DNA of 64,000 bases, taken from assembly GCA_016184455.1 (NCBI GenBank), contig JACPCS010000110.1:1-64000 (forward strand), given 5' to 3'. The notes under the pieces were generated by a model. The model was not told the origin of the DNA, searched no databases, and saw only the letters and a program-made list of their open reading frames with translations. This DNA comes from Acidobacteriota bacterium. Its GTDB lineage: Bacteria > Acidobacteriota > Vicinamibacteria > Vicinamibacterales > UBA2999. Positions within the stretch are counted from its first letter, which is position 1. Each line of letters begins with the position of its first letter. Position numbers and translations under genes: made by a program. Below are positions 17,365 to 25,934 of this stretch, piece after piece.

Positions 17365-19185
17365 GTGGGAAAGAGACGTGCGGTGTGGGTGCTCGGTGCG
17401 GGTCTGGTCGCCTTGACCGCGGTGCTGACCGGCGCTGTGCCCGCGGCCCGCGAGCAGGCCTCGAGCCGGGCGCGGAGCGGCGGGAGTGCGCGGTCGAATC
17501 TCGTCGGCGCCATCCGCGCCGCCGACGGTGCGCCGCTCGAGGGCGTCGTCATCTCGGCACGCGCGCCAGGCGCCTCGATCACGACGTCGGTCTTCACCGA
17601 CGAGCGAGGCGCGTACGTATTCCCGGCGCTGCCGGCCGGACCGTACAACCTGTGGGCGCAGGCAACCGGGTACGAGACGGCGCGCGCACACGTCACGATC
17701 CAGACAGCCGGGCGGACGCAGCAGGCGTTCACGCTGAACGCCATCGCCGACCTCACACCGCAGCTCACGCCGTCGGAATGGCTCGCGGCGCTGCCTGAAG
17801 ACACGAAAGAGCAGCGCCGGCTGAAGGCGATCTTCCGCACCAACTGCACCGCCTGCCATCCGGCCACGTATGTCTTTCAGAACCGCTTCGACGAGAACGG
17901 CTGGCGGGCCGTGATCGGCTTCATGGAGCGGAACACCGGGACCGGCAACATCAACCGCCACACCACCGTCGTTCACTACGAGGAGGAGCTGGCGGAGTAC
18001 CTGGCGAGCGTGCGCGGCCCGAGCGCTCCGCCGCTCACGTTCGGGCTCGATCCGCGTCCCCGCGGCGACGCCGCGCGCGTCGTGATCACCGAGTACGACG
18101 TGCCGCTCGCTGGCGCGCGCAGCGAGCGCGCCTGGAACGACGGCAGCGACTGGTCGTTCGGCTGGCCGACGGCGTCGATGGGTGCGCGCTGGATCCACGA
18201 CGTGGTGCCCGACAACGATGGCAACGCCTGGGGCACACGCGACCGCGGGCCGGCCGACATGACGCTCTTCAAGATCGACACGGCGACGGGGCAGGTCACC
18301 GGCGTCAAGGTGATGAACGGGCAGGCGATCCGGCGCTCTCACTCGATCACCAAGGACCAGAACGGGATCATCTGGTTCGATGGCGGCGACGGTCCGCTCG
18401 GCCGCCTCGATCCGAAGACCGAGCGGATCGAGATGTTCTTCCCGCCGCTCAATATGGGCGGCGGTCAGCTCACGACGGTCGATGTCGATGCGCAGGGCAC
18501 GATCTGGGGCGCCACGACCGGCGGCGCCAACCGGTTCGATCCGGAGACGAAGACATGGATGCACTTCTCGAGCATCGCCTGGCCGCGCAACTTCGTGTAC
18601 GGCACGGCCGGTGATGCCGCCGGCCACGGCTGGTGGACGCAGTACACCGCGGACCGGGTCGTCACCGCCGATCCGACGACGGGGAAGACGTTCGAGGTGC
18701 TGATGCGTCCCCCGTGGGTGAAGGAAGAGGACGTGACGACCGAGGCCGATCGGGAATGGTACCGGTCGATGGGCGTGATGACGTGGGGCAACATCAACAC
18801 GGTGCCGCACGGGCAGCAGCCGCGGCGCATGGGCGCCGACAAGCGCGGGGAATTCGTCTGGGTGCCGAACAACGCCGGCAACAACCTCGCACGCATCAAC
18901 ATCCGCACGCTCGAGACGAAGTACTACGCGCTGCAGGGGAATCCCTATTTCGTGACGGTCGACAGGGACTCGAACGTCTGGACGAACCTCTTCGCCGACG
19001 CGAAGGTCGCGCGTCTCGATCCGCGCACCGAGCAGTTCACCTACTACACGCTGCCGAGCCGCTGCGAGTCGCGCAACATCTCGGTCGACAACATCCGGGG
19101 CGACGTCTGGGTGCCGTGCGCGAATACGAGCCGGGTCATCCGGCTGCGGCCCAGGACCGAAGCCGAGATCGAGGCGCTGCGATGA
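17365..19185 (+). CDS. Carboxypeptidase-regulatory-like domain + CxxCH heme site + Vgb-like beta-propeller protein
   Basis: LVGAIRAADGAPLEGVVISARAPGASITTSVFTDERGAYVFPALPAG; FRTNCTACHPATYVF; repeated WF.. GRLDPKT / TIWGATTGGANRFDPETKTW propeller repeats. Confidence 0.85.
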   Translation: MGKRRAVWVLGAGLVALTAVLTGAVPAAREQASSRARSGGSARSNLVGAIRAADGAPLEGVVISARAPGASITTSVFTDERGAYVFPALPAGPYNLWAQATGYETARAHVTIQTAGRTQQAFTLNAIADLTPQLTPSEWLAALPEDTKEQRRLKAIFRTNCTACHPATYVFQNRFDENGWRAVIGFMERNTGTGNINRHTTVVHYEEELAEYLASVRGPSAPPLTFGLDPRPRGDAARVVITEYDVPLAGARSERAWNDGSDWSFGWPTASMGARWIHDVVPDNDGNAWGTRDRGPADMTLFKIDTATGQVTGVKVMNGQAIRRSHSITKDQNGIIWFDGGDGPLGRLDPKTERIEMFFPPLNMGGGQLTTVDVDAQGTIWGATTGGANRFDPETKTWMHFSSIAWPRNFVYGTAGDAAGHGWWTQYTADRVVTADPTTGKTFEVLMRPPWVKEEDVTTEADREWYRSMGVMTWGNINTVPHGQQPRRMGADKRGEFVWVPNNAGNNLARINIRTLETKYYALQGNPYFVTVDRDSNVWTNLFADAKVARLDPRTEQFTYYTLPSRCESRNISVDNIRGDVWVPCANTSRVIRLRPRTEAEIEALR

Positions 19186-19610
19186 GCAGACGGCTGACAT
19201 CGCTCATCGCGGCGTTCGTCCTGCTCGCGCCCCCCGTCACGCGGGTCGAGGCGCAGCAGCGCAACGGCGAGGCGTACTCGACGACCCCTGAAGTCGTGCG
19301 CGAGGTCTACGACATGCGCGCGGCGATGGCGCCGATTCCGCTCGGCGAGGCCGAGGTGAAGGGCCGCGCGCTCTTCGCGCAGCGCTGCGCCAACTGCCAT
19401 GGCGGGACACGTCAGCGCCCCGGCCCGCTTCTCGGTCAGCAGACCGTGGAGAAGCTCGGCGAGACGGCCATCCGCGAGAAGGTGAGAGTGGGATCCGCGA
19501 TGATGCCCGGCTTCCAGCACGCGCTGCAGCAGGGGCAGATCGATCAGATCGTCGCGTTTCTGAAGACGTTCACGCCGCGCGCGCAGCCCCAGGGAGGCGG
19601 AGCCGAATAA
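19182..19610 (+). CDS. Class I c-type cytochrome
   Basis: GRALFAQRCANCHGGTRQRPGPLLG...MMPGFQHALQQGQIDQIVAFLKT; start overlaps upstream stop. Confidence 0.88.
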   Translation: MSRRLTSLIAAFVLLAPPVTRVEAQQRNGEAYSTTPEVVREVYDMRAAMAPIPLGEAEVKGRALFAQRCANCHGGTRQRPGPLLGQQTVEKLGETAIREKVRVGSAMMPGFQHALQQGQIDQIVAFLKTFTPRAQPQGGGAE

Positions 19611-19818
19611 GCCGCGCCACATCTGTGATCGGCGTGTTCCGAAATGGAGCAGCCGGGCCGCCAATCTTCCAGGGAGTGCTGCGGGCAACCCTTTGGTCTG
19701 GTTGAGGTTGCCGAACGTGACGGGGAGTGGCCGTTCCATTGCTCGTTGGCTATGCCGAGTGTCTCTCGTTCATCCCCCTGCGAGTGACCACGTCCGTCCT
19801 CTGGGCGGCGGGGCGTCG

Positions 19819-20379
19819 GTGTGGCGCACGGCGCTGCCCGAGCTGGTCGTCCGTGGCGCGGTGCTGCGCGAGCCTCGAGTCGAGGACGCACCCTCGCTGC
19901 ATGCCCTCCTCACCTCGCGCAGTGTGACCCGATTCACGACGCCGCCCGTGACATTGGATGGATTCGAGCAGTTCATCGCGTGGTCGCACGCCAAGCGCGC
20001 GGCCGGCCAGTACTACTGCTTTGCCGTTGTTCCCGACGGGTGCGACCGGGCCGTCGGGCTGATCCAGATCCAGGTGCCGGCCGGCAGATCGCCGGAATGG
20101 GGATTCGTGCTCGCACCCACGTACTGGGGTACGGGACTGTTCGCCGCGTGCGCCGACGCGGTGCTCGACTTCGCCTTCGACGATTTGGGCCTGCCCGAGC
20201 TCGGGGCGCGGCTGGCGGCGACAAACGGGCGCGGCGCGGCAGCGCTGCGGAAGCTCGGCGCCGTGCCGGATCCGATGCCGCGGGCGACCGACGGGCGGCC
20301 GTTCGACGAGTCCTACTGGACCATCACGCCGCGCGATCGCGCGCGCCGCGTTCCGCGCGCGACCTCACGGCTCCACTAG
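19819..20379 (+). CDS. GNAT-family N-acetyltransferase
   Basis: LVVRGAVLREPRVEDAPSLHALLTSRSVTRF...EWGFVLAPTYWGTGLFAACADAVLDFAFDDLGLPELGARLAATNGRGAAALRKLG. Confidence 0.9.
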   Translation: MWRTALPELVVRGAVLREPRVEDAPSLHALLTSRSVTRFTTPPVTLDGFEQFIAWSHAKRAAGQYYCFAVVPDGCDRAVGLIQIQVPAGRSPEWGFVLAPTYWGTGLFAACADAVLDFAFDDLGLPELGARLAATNGRGAAALRKLGAVPDPMPRATDGRPFDESYWTITPRDRARRVPRATSRLH

Positions 20380-20386
20380 TCCGCAG

Positions 20387-21133
20387 TCAACGAAGAGCGG
20401 GCGGCAGGCCGTAGCCCGCCACGGGCAGGTTGGCCCGGAACCAGATCACGATATCCGCGCCGAGATCTTCCTGCCGCGCGAGCATCTCGGCTGCATGCCC
20501 CGCGTTCTTCAGCATCTGCACGCGGCTGTCGGGATGCGCGGAGAGACCGACGATCTTCCTGATCGAGGCCGGCGCATTCCCGTCCTCCTCGCTCGCCACG
20601 CCGAAGATCGGAATCTGCCGCGAGGCCTTGATGTGGGCTTCGCCGTCGGCGTTCGTGCCGCCCGAGAGCAGCACCAGCGTTCGGATGTCGGGATGGCGGC
20701 GGCTCGCCTGAATTGCCTGGTTCACGCCGCAGCTGCCGCCGACGACGCCGAGCGCGCGGGCGATCACGGTGTTCTGCGCGGTCAGGAATTTCAGCGCGCC
20801 ATCGACGTCGCCCGGCATCTGCCCGACGATGCGCTCGCGCTGGCTGGCGAACTCGGTGTACTGGCCGCCGCGACTCCCGCCGAAGCCACGGAAGTCGAAC
20901 GACAGCACGTTGTAGCCGGCATTGTTCAGCATCACCGCCAGCTGGTCGTAGCTGCGGCGATCGGCGTTGCACTGGTGCAGCAGCAGGACGCCGGGGCCGC
21001 CCTTCGGCGCCGGATAGAACGTGCCCTGGAGCGCGAAGCCGTCCGCCGCCGGGAAGGTGACGTCGCGCTGCTCGGCGCGCGCAGGCGCCGCGAGGAGCAG
21101 CACGAGCACGGCCAGTGCGGTGCGCATCGTCAT
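20387..21133 (-). CDS. Secreted alpha/beta hydrolase (dienelactone hydrolase-like)
   Basis: KGGPGVLLLHQCNADRRSYDQLAVMLNNAGYNVLSFDFRGFGGSRGG...GVVGGSCGVNQAI...KNAGHAAEML. Confidence 0.88.
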   Translation of the reverse strand: MTMRTALAVLVLLLAAPARAEQRDVTFPAADGFALQGTFYPAPKGGPGVLLLHQCNADRRSYDQLAVMLNNAGYNVLSFDFRGFGGSRGGQYTEFASQRERIVGQMPGDVDGALKFLTAQNTVIARALGVVGGSCGVNQAIQASRRHPDIRTLVLLSGGTNADGEAHIKASRQIPIFGVASEEDGNAPASIRKIVGLSAHPDSRVQMLKNAGHAAEMLARQEDLGADIVIWFRANLPVAGYGLPPALR

Positions 21134-22560
21134 CGCTCGATGATGGCGTTGGTCACGTCCTCGTCCTGATTGACGAGGAACCCCATGTTGGGCGTTCCCA
21201 TCTCCTCCCAGCTCTGGCCGCCGTAGCGGACCCAGGCGCCCGGATCGGGGTTGTACTTGTTCTTGGTCGAATTGTCGTAGGTGAACTGGACGCGCATCTT
21301 CGATCCCTTCCTGATCGGGATCGATGTTCGATAGGTGAGCTGCCAGTTGAAGTTGTAGTTCGGCACGTAGAGCACGGTCTCCTCGCGGCCGTCCGGATGG
21401 ATCAGCGTGTATCTGACCGTCTTGCCGCGGACGTGCGCGTGCGGCCGGAACCAGACGAGCTCCACGTCCTTCAGGAACGCGATCTCCGCACGCGGACCCG
21501 GGTGGTTGTCGGCAAACGGCGGAATCGCAAGCGACGCGTTCGCCTGCTGCCGCGCGACGGGCGGATTCTCGCCCTCGGCGCCGTCCTGAGGCAGGAACTT
21601 CTTCTTCGGCGGCGTCTTCGTCACCGTGAACCCGATGCGGCTCCGATCGACCACCGCCAGGCCGGTCGTCGTGTAGTGCAGGCTGACGATCATGTCGGAG
21701 CCGGCCGGCACGAACATCCCGGCATTCACCGGGCGATAGTCTTCATAGGGGAGGCCGGGCAGATAGCAGAACTCGTTCGTGCCCTCGTGGAAGAAATCCG
21801 GACTTCCGGTGCGGCGCGTCACTTCGGTGCTCCCGGCCTTGCGCGACAGGACGATGCCGCTGCGCGGGCCGGTCGTGGTGCCGTCGACCTTCAGCATGTT
21901 GCCGTTCTCGTCGCGCGGCACGTCCATCCATTGGTACACGCCGTAGGGGGTCGTCTCGCGATGCTTCTGGAACCCGAAGCAGAGGTGGTGCACGACGGCC
22001 GGCACACCGGGGAGGATCTCCACGGACGCGACCCACGTGTCTTCCTTGAACGGGGCGGGGAACGCGATGCGCTCCCACTCGACGATCCCTTTCGCCGGCA
22101 CGGGATACGGCGGCAGATCGAAGGCGACGTCCGGCTTGATCTGCCAGCCGCCCTCCGGCCATGCGATCGGCGCCGGCGCGTCGGCTGGATTGCCTTCGGG
22201 CGCTCCAGCGTCCACCCACGCGGCGATGAGATCGATGTCCGCCTGCTTCAACGAGCGGTCGTTGTTGAAATGGCCGTAGCGCGGATCGGCAAACCACGGC
22301 GGCATGGCGCGCGTCACCACCGCCTGCTTGATCGCCCGGGCCCACGGACGCGTCTCCTTGTAGGTGAGCATCGAGAACGGCCCGATCTGGCCGGGGCGGT
22401 GGCAGCTCTGGCAGTTCTTCTGGAGCACCGGGAGCACGTTCTTGTGGAACGTGACGGCCGGCGCGGCGCTCTGGCTGGCGGCAGGCGTATCGACTGAAAC
22501 CAGCGCTGCCAGCAGGATCGCGACACACGGAAGCGCGACAATGGAAATCCAACTGCGCAT
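21130..22560 (-). CDS. c-type heme protein with Cu type II monooxygenase-like C-terminal region
   Basis: FHKNVLPVLQKNCQSCHRPGQIGPFSMLTYKETRPWA; VHHLCFGFQKH; VSLHYTTTG; WFRPHAHVRGK. Confidence 0.8.
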   Translation of the reverse strand: MRSWISIVALPCVAILLAALVSVDTPAASQSAAPAVTFHKNVLPVLQKNCQSCHRPGQIGPFSMLTYKETRPWARAIKQAVVTRAMPPWFADPRYGHFNNDRSLKQADIDLIAAWVDAGAPEGNPADAPAPIAWPEGGWQIKPDVAFDLPPYPVPAKGIVEWERIAFPAPFKEDTWVASVEILPGVPAVVHHLCFGFQKHRETTPYGVYQWMDVPRDENGNMLKVDGTTTGPRSGIVLSRKAGSTEVTRRTGSPDFFHEGTNEFCYLPGLPYEDYRPVNAGMFVPAGSDMIVSLHYTTTGLAVVDRSRIGFTVTKTPPKKKFLPQDGAEGENPPVARQQANASLAIPPFADNHPGPRAEIAFLKDVELVWFRPHAHVRGKTVRYTLIHPDGREETVLYVPNYNFNWQLTYRTSIPIRKGSKMRVQFTYDNSTKNKYNPDPGAWVRYGGQSWEEMGTPNMGFLVNQDEDVTNAIIER

Positions 22561-22645
22561 GGCGGTCTCCAGCGGGGCATTCTACACCCGCGGCCGCGGC
22601 GAGCGTCCGTCTCACAGGAGCAAACCGACTACACTGGCGGCCGGA

Positions 22646-25600
22646 ATGGCGCGGCGTGTCTTTCTGGTCGTCTACTTTCTGTCGGGCGCGGCGGCCCTGC
22701 TGTACCAGGTCACGTGGACGCGCCTGCTGACGCTGCACCTTGGCCATACGGTCGCCGCAGTCGGCACCGTGCTCGCCGCATTCATGGGCGGCCTCGCCAT
22801 GGGTGCAGCCGGCGCGGGGCGGATTGCGCCGCGGCTGTCGCCGCCGCGGGCCCTGGTGATCTATGCGGTGCTCGAGGCGGTCATGGGTGCGTGCGCGCTG
22901 CTGCTGCCGCTCGGTCTCTTCGCATTGCAGCCCCTGCTTCGCGTTGCATACGCAGACGGTGGTGGGACGTGGTTCGGCCTCGCGCGTGTCGCGACGAGCC
23001 TGCTCCTCATCGCGCTTCCGGCGGCCATGATGGGTGCGACGCTGCCGATGGCGGTGCGGGGATTTGCAGGCCGCCCCGATCGCGCGGCAGGCGAGGCGGG
23101 GCTGCTGTACGCGGTCAACACGATCGGGGCCGCGTGTGGTGCGGCCCTCACCGGCTTCGTGCTGCTCCCGGCACTCGGCCTGCGTCTGACGACGCTCGCC
23201 GGCGTCGCGGCGAACGTCGTGGCAGCGGCTGTGGCGTGGCGGCTCGCGTCGTCGCTCGTCGTCGCGCCCGTGCCCCGCCCGATTTCGACGTCTGCGCCCG
23301 CACGAGTGCGACGCGGCCGCGCGCAGGCGCCGATGCCTCACACGAACATGCCGCGGCCGTGGCTTGCCGCCGCCGCCCTCGGCGTCTCGGGCGGTGTGGC
23401 GCTCCTCTACGAAGTGGTCTGGACGCGAGCCCTCGCCCTCGTTCTCGGGCCGACCACTTACGCGTTCAGCACGATGCTCGTCGCCTTCATCATCGGTATC
23501 GCCGCCGGTGCGGCCGTCGCCAGCCGCGCGGCCGACCGCGTGAGGCGTCCCCTCGTCTGGCTCGGATCGATGCTCGCCCTGGCGGCGCTGGGCGCGTTCG
23601 GCGCGTGGGCGGCGGTGGGACAGCTGCCGTTGACGATCGCCGAGCTCGTGTCCGCGCCGGGAGCCACGCTGACGTCCATCGCGGTGCGGCAGGCGGTGAT
23701 TGTCGGCACGCTGCTCGTGCCGATGACGCTCGCGTTTGGAGCCGCCTTCCCGTTCGCGGTGGCCGCTGCAACCCGGGGCGCCGAATCGTTGTCGGCCGAT
23801 GTGGCGATCGTCTATGCCGTGAACACGGTCGGTGCGATGGCGGGTGCGCTGGCTGGCAGCTTTTTTTTCGTGCCGGCACTCGGCCTGCAGCGATCGATCG
23901 GGGCCGGCGGGCTGCTCCTTGCGCTGGCGGCAATCGTGGTGGCGGTCTCCGGCACGCCGCGAACGCGTGCGCGCCTGGCCATTGCCGCGGGTGGTCTGGC
24001 CGTGGCGGCCGCAGCCGTCCCGCTGCCGCCGTGGAACCCGCAGCTCGTCTCGAGCGGCGCCTACAAGTACGCCATCGATGCCGCGGGCGATCTGCAGGCC
24101 AGCCTCGAAGCGGGCGAGCTGCTCTCGTACGCGGAGGGCGCGTCGGGCATCGTGTCGGTGCGGCGAGTCGCCGGGACGACGTCGCTGGCCATCGACGGGA
24201 AGGTGGACGCGTCGAACGGCGCCGACATGCTGACGCAGAAGCTGCTGGCGCACCTGCCGCTGCTGCTGCATCCGTCACCGCGGCGCGTCGCGGTGATCGG
24301 GCTGGGCAGCGGCGTCACGGTTGGCGCCGCGCTGCGGCATCCGGTTGCGCGCGTCGAGGTGCTGGAGATCTCGCCCGAGGTCGTGGCCGCCTCCTCGTTC
24401 TTCCGGATGGAGAACCACGATGCGCTGGACGATCCGCGGACGCGCCTGATCGTCGCCGACGGGCGCACGCATCTGACGCTCTCGCGTGCGCCGTACGACG
24501 TCCTCATCTCCGAGCCGTCGAATCCGTGGATGGCGGGGATCGCGGCACTCTTCACGCGCGAGTTCTTCGCGGCCGCGCGCGAACGCCTTGCGCCTGGCGG
24601 CGTGTTCTGCCAGTGGGCGCATACCTATGACATCACCGAAGACGATCTGCGCTCGATCGTCGCGACCTTTCACGCCGTCTTTCCCGATGGAGGCCTCTGG
24701 CTCGTGGGTGACGGCGATCTGCTCCTCATCGGCGCCGACTCGCCCGTTGTCGATCGCCTGCCGCAGATCGCGCGCCCGTGGCCCGCGGACGTCGCGGCGG
24801 ATCTGGCGGCATCCCATGCGACGCCGTTCGGGCTGCTGTCGCTCTTCGTGGCGGATGGATCGGGCCTCGCCGCCTTCGGCACCGCACCCGTGCAGACCGA
24901 CGATCGGCTGGCGCTCGAGTTCTCGGGTCCGCGCGGGATCTACGGCACGCGCGGGCGCGGCAACGTCGAGATCCTGCAACGTCTGACGGCCTCGCACGCC
25001 GCCCCGCCAGAGGTGGCCAACGCCCTCGCCTCGGCGACGCCGGCGATGTGGCGCGAACTGGGGCTCATGCACCTCGACGCCAAGGCTGCCGACCGCGCCT
25101 ACGACGCGCTGGCGCGCGCGGTCACGGGCGATGGGTCGGACGCGCAGGCGCTCGCGGCGCTCGCACGGGCGGCCGCGCTCGCCGGACGCGAGGCAGCGGC
25201 GCGCGCGCTCCTCGAGGAGCTGGCGCACCGTGAGAGGCGAAACGTGGCCGTCCGCATGGCGCTGTCGCGCCTGCTGGCTGCGGCCGGGCAGACCGACGCG
25301 GCGCTTGCGGCCGCGGACGAGGGGCTCCAGGTCGATCCGTCGAGTGCCGACGCGCGCGAGCAGCTCGCATCGGTCATCGCGGACCTCGGCGATGTCACGC
25401 GGCTCGATCCGGTCGTGCAGGTGATGGTGCGTGACCACCCCGATCGACCCGGCACCTTGTACTACCAGGCGGTGCTCCGCTTTCTTCGCGGCGAGTTCGC
25501 CGAGGCGCTGGTCATCGGCGAGCGGGCCGCGGCGGCCGACCCGCGCAATGCGCGCGTTCAGAACCTGCTCGGCGCCGCCTTCGCCAGCCTTGGCCGGCCC

Positions 25601-25834
25601 GATCGCGCCCGCGCGGCATTCGAGGCGTCGCGCGCGGCCGATCCGACCGATCCATCCGCGCTCGCCAATCTGGGGACGTTCGAGCTGCAGGCGAACAACC
25701 CGGCCGCGGCGGCCGCTCGTTTCGCCGAGGCGCTGCTGCTGGATCCCGCGTATGAACCCGCATTGGCCGGCCTCGCCGAGGCGCTCGAGCGACAGGGCGA
25801 AAGTACGCGCGCCGCGCGCGTACGACGCCCGTAG
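22646..25834 (+). CDS. Fused membrane / spermidine synthase-like / TPR protein
   Basis: FLSGAAALLYQVTWTRLLTLHLGHTVAAVGTVLAAFMGGLAMGA; VAVIGLGSGVTVGAALRHPVARVEVLEISPEV...DPRTRLIVADGRTHL...YDVLISEPSNPWMAG; C-terminal TPRs. Confidence 0.9.
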   Translation: MARRVFLVVYFLSGAAALLYQVTWTRLLTLHLGHTVAAVGTVLAAFMGGLAMGAAGAGRIAPRLSPPRALVIYAVLEAVMGACALLLPLGLFALQPLLRVAYADGGGTWFGLARVATSLLLIALPAAMMGATLPMAVRGFAGRPDRAAGEAGLLYAVNTIGAACGAALTGFVLLPALGLRLTTLAGVAANVVAAAVAWRLASSLVVAPVPRPISTSAPARVRRGRAQAPMPHTNMPRPWLAAAALGVSGGVALLYEVVWTRALALVLGPTTYAFSTMLVAFIIGIAAGAAVASRAADRVRRPLVWLGSMLALAALGAFGAWAAVGQLPLTIAELVSAPGATLTSIAVRQAVIVGTLLVPMTLAFGAAFPFAVAAATRGAESLSADVAIVYAVNTVGAMAGALAGSFFFVPALGLQRSIGAGGLLLALAAIVVAVSGTPRTRARLAIAAGGLAVAAAAVPLPPWNPQLVSSGAYKYAIDAAGDLQASLEAGELLSYAEGASGIVSVRRVAGTTSLAIDGKVDASNGADMLTQKLLAHLPLLLHPSPRRVAVIGLGSGVTVGAALRHPVARVEVLEISPEVVAASSFFRMENHDALDDPRTRLIVADGRTHLTLSRAPYDVLISEPSNPWMAGIAALFTREFFAAARERLAPGGVFCQWAHTYDITEDDLRSIVATFHAVFPDGGLWLVGDGDLLLIGADSPVVDRLPQIARPWPADVAADLAASHATPFGLLSLFVADGSGLAAFGTAPVQTDDRLALEFSGPRGIYGTRGRGNVEILQRLTASHAAPPEVANALASATPAMWRELGLMHLDAKAADRAYDALARAVTGDGSDAQALAALARAAALAGREAAARALLEELAHRERRNVAVRMALSRLLAAAGQTDAALAAADEGLQVDPSSADAREQLASVIADLGDVTRLDPVVQVMVRDHPDRPGTLYYQAVLRFLRGEFAEALVIGERAAAADPRNARVQNLLGAAFASLGRPDRARAAFEASRAADPTDPSALANLGTFELQANNPAAAAARFAEALLLDPAYEPALAGLAEALERQGESTRAARVRRP

Positions 25835-25934
25835 TCCGCTTGAGTTTCCAGACGGTGTTGGGGGACAATGCGGCGCGCTTTTGTTTTTTCTTTGTCGTCT
25901 TCGTCTGGTAGAGGAAAGGGGAGGGACACCGGAT

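Noticed and set aside
17263-19200. 645-aa minus-strand ORF
   Set aside because: Antisense to a well-supported propeller/heme protein; Arg/Pro/Ala-rich GC-shadow composition with no domain pattern.
21743-24271. 842-aa minus-strand ORF
   Set aside because: Spans parts of two convincing genes on other frames; QRRRHRHR-type low-complexity GC-skew translation.
22714-24630. 638-aa plus-strand ORF
   Set aside because: Alternate frame of the spermidine-synthase-like gene, Arg-rich shadow ORF.
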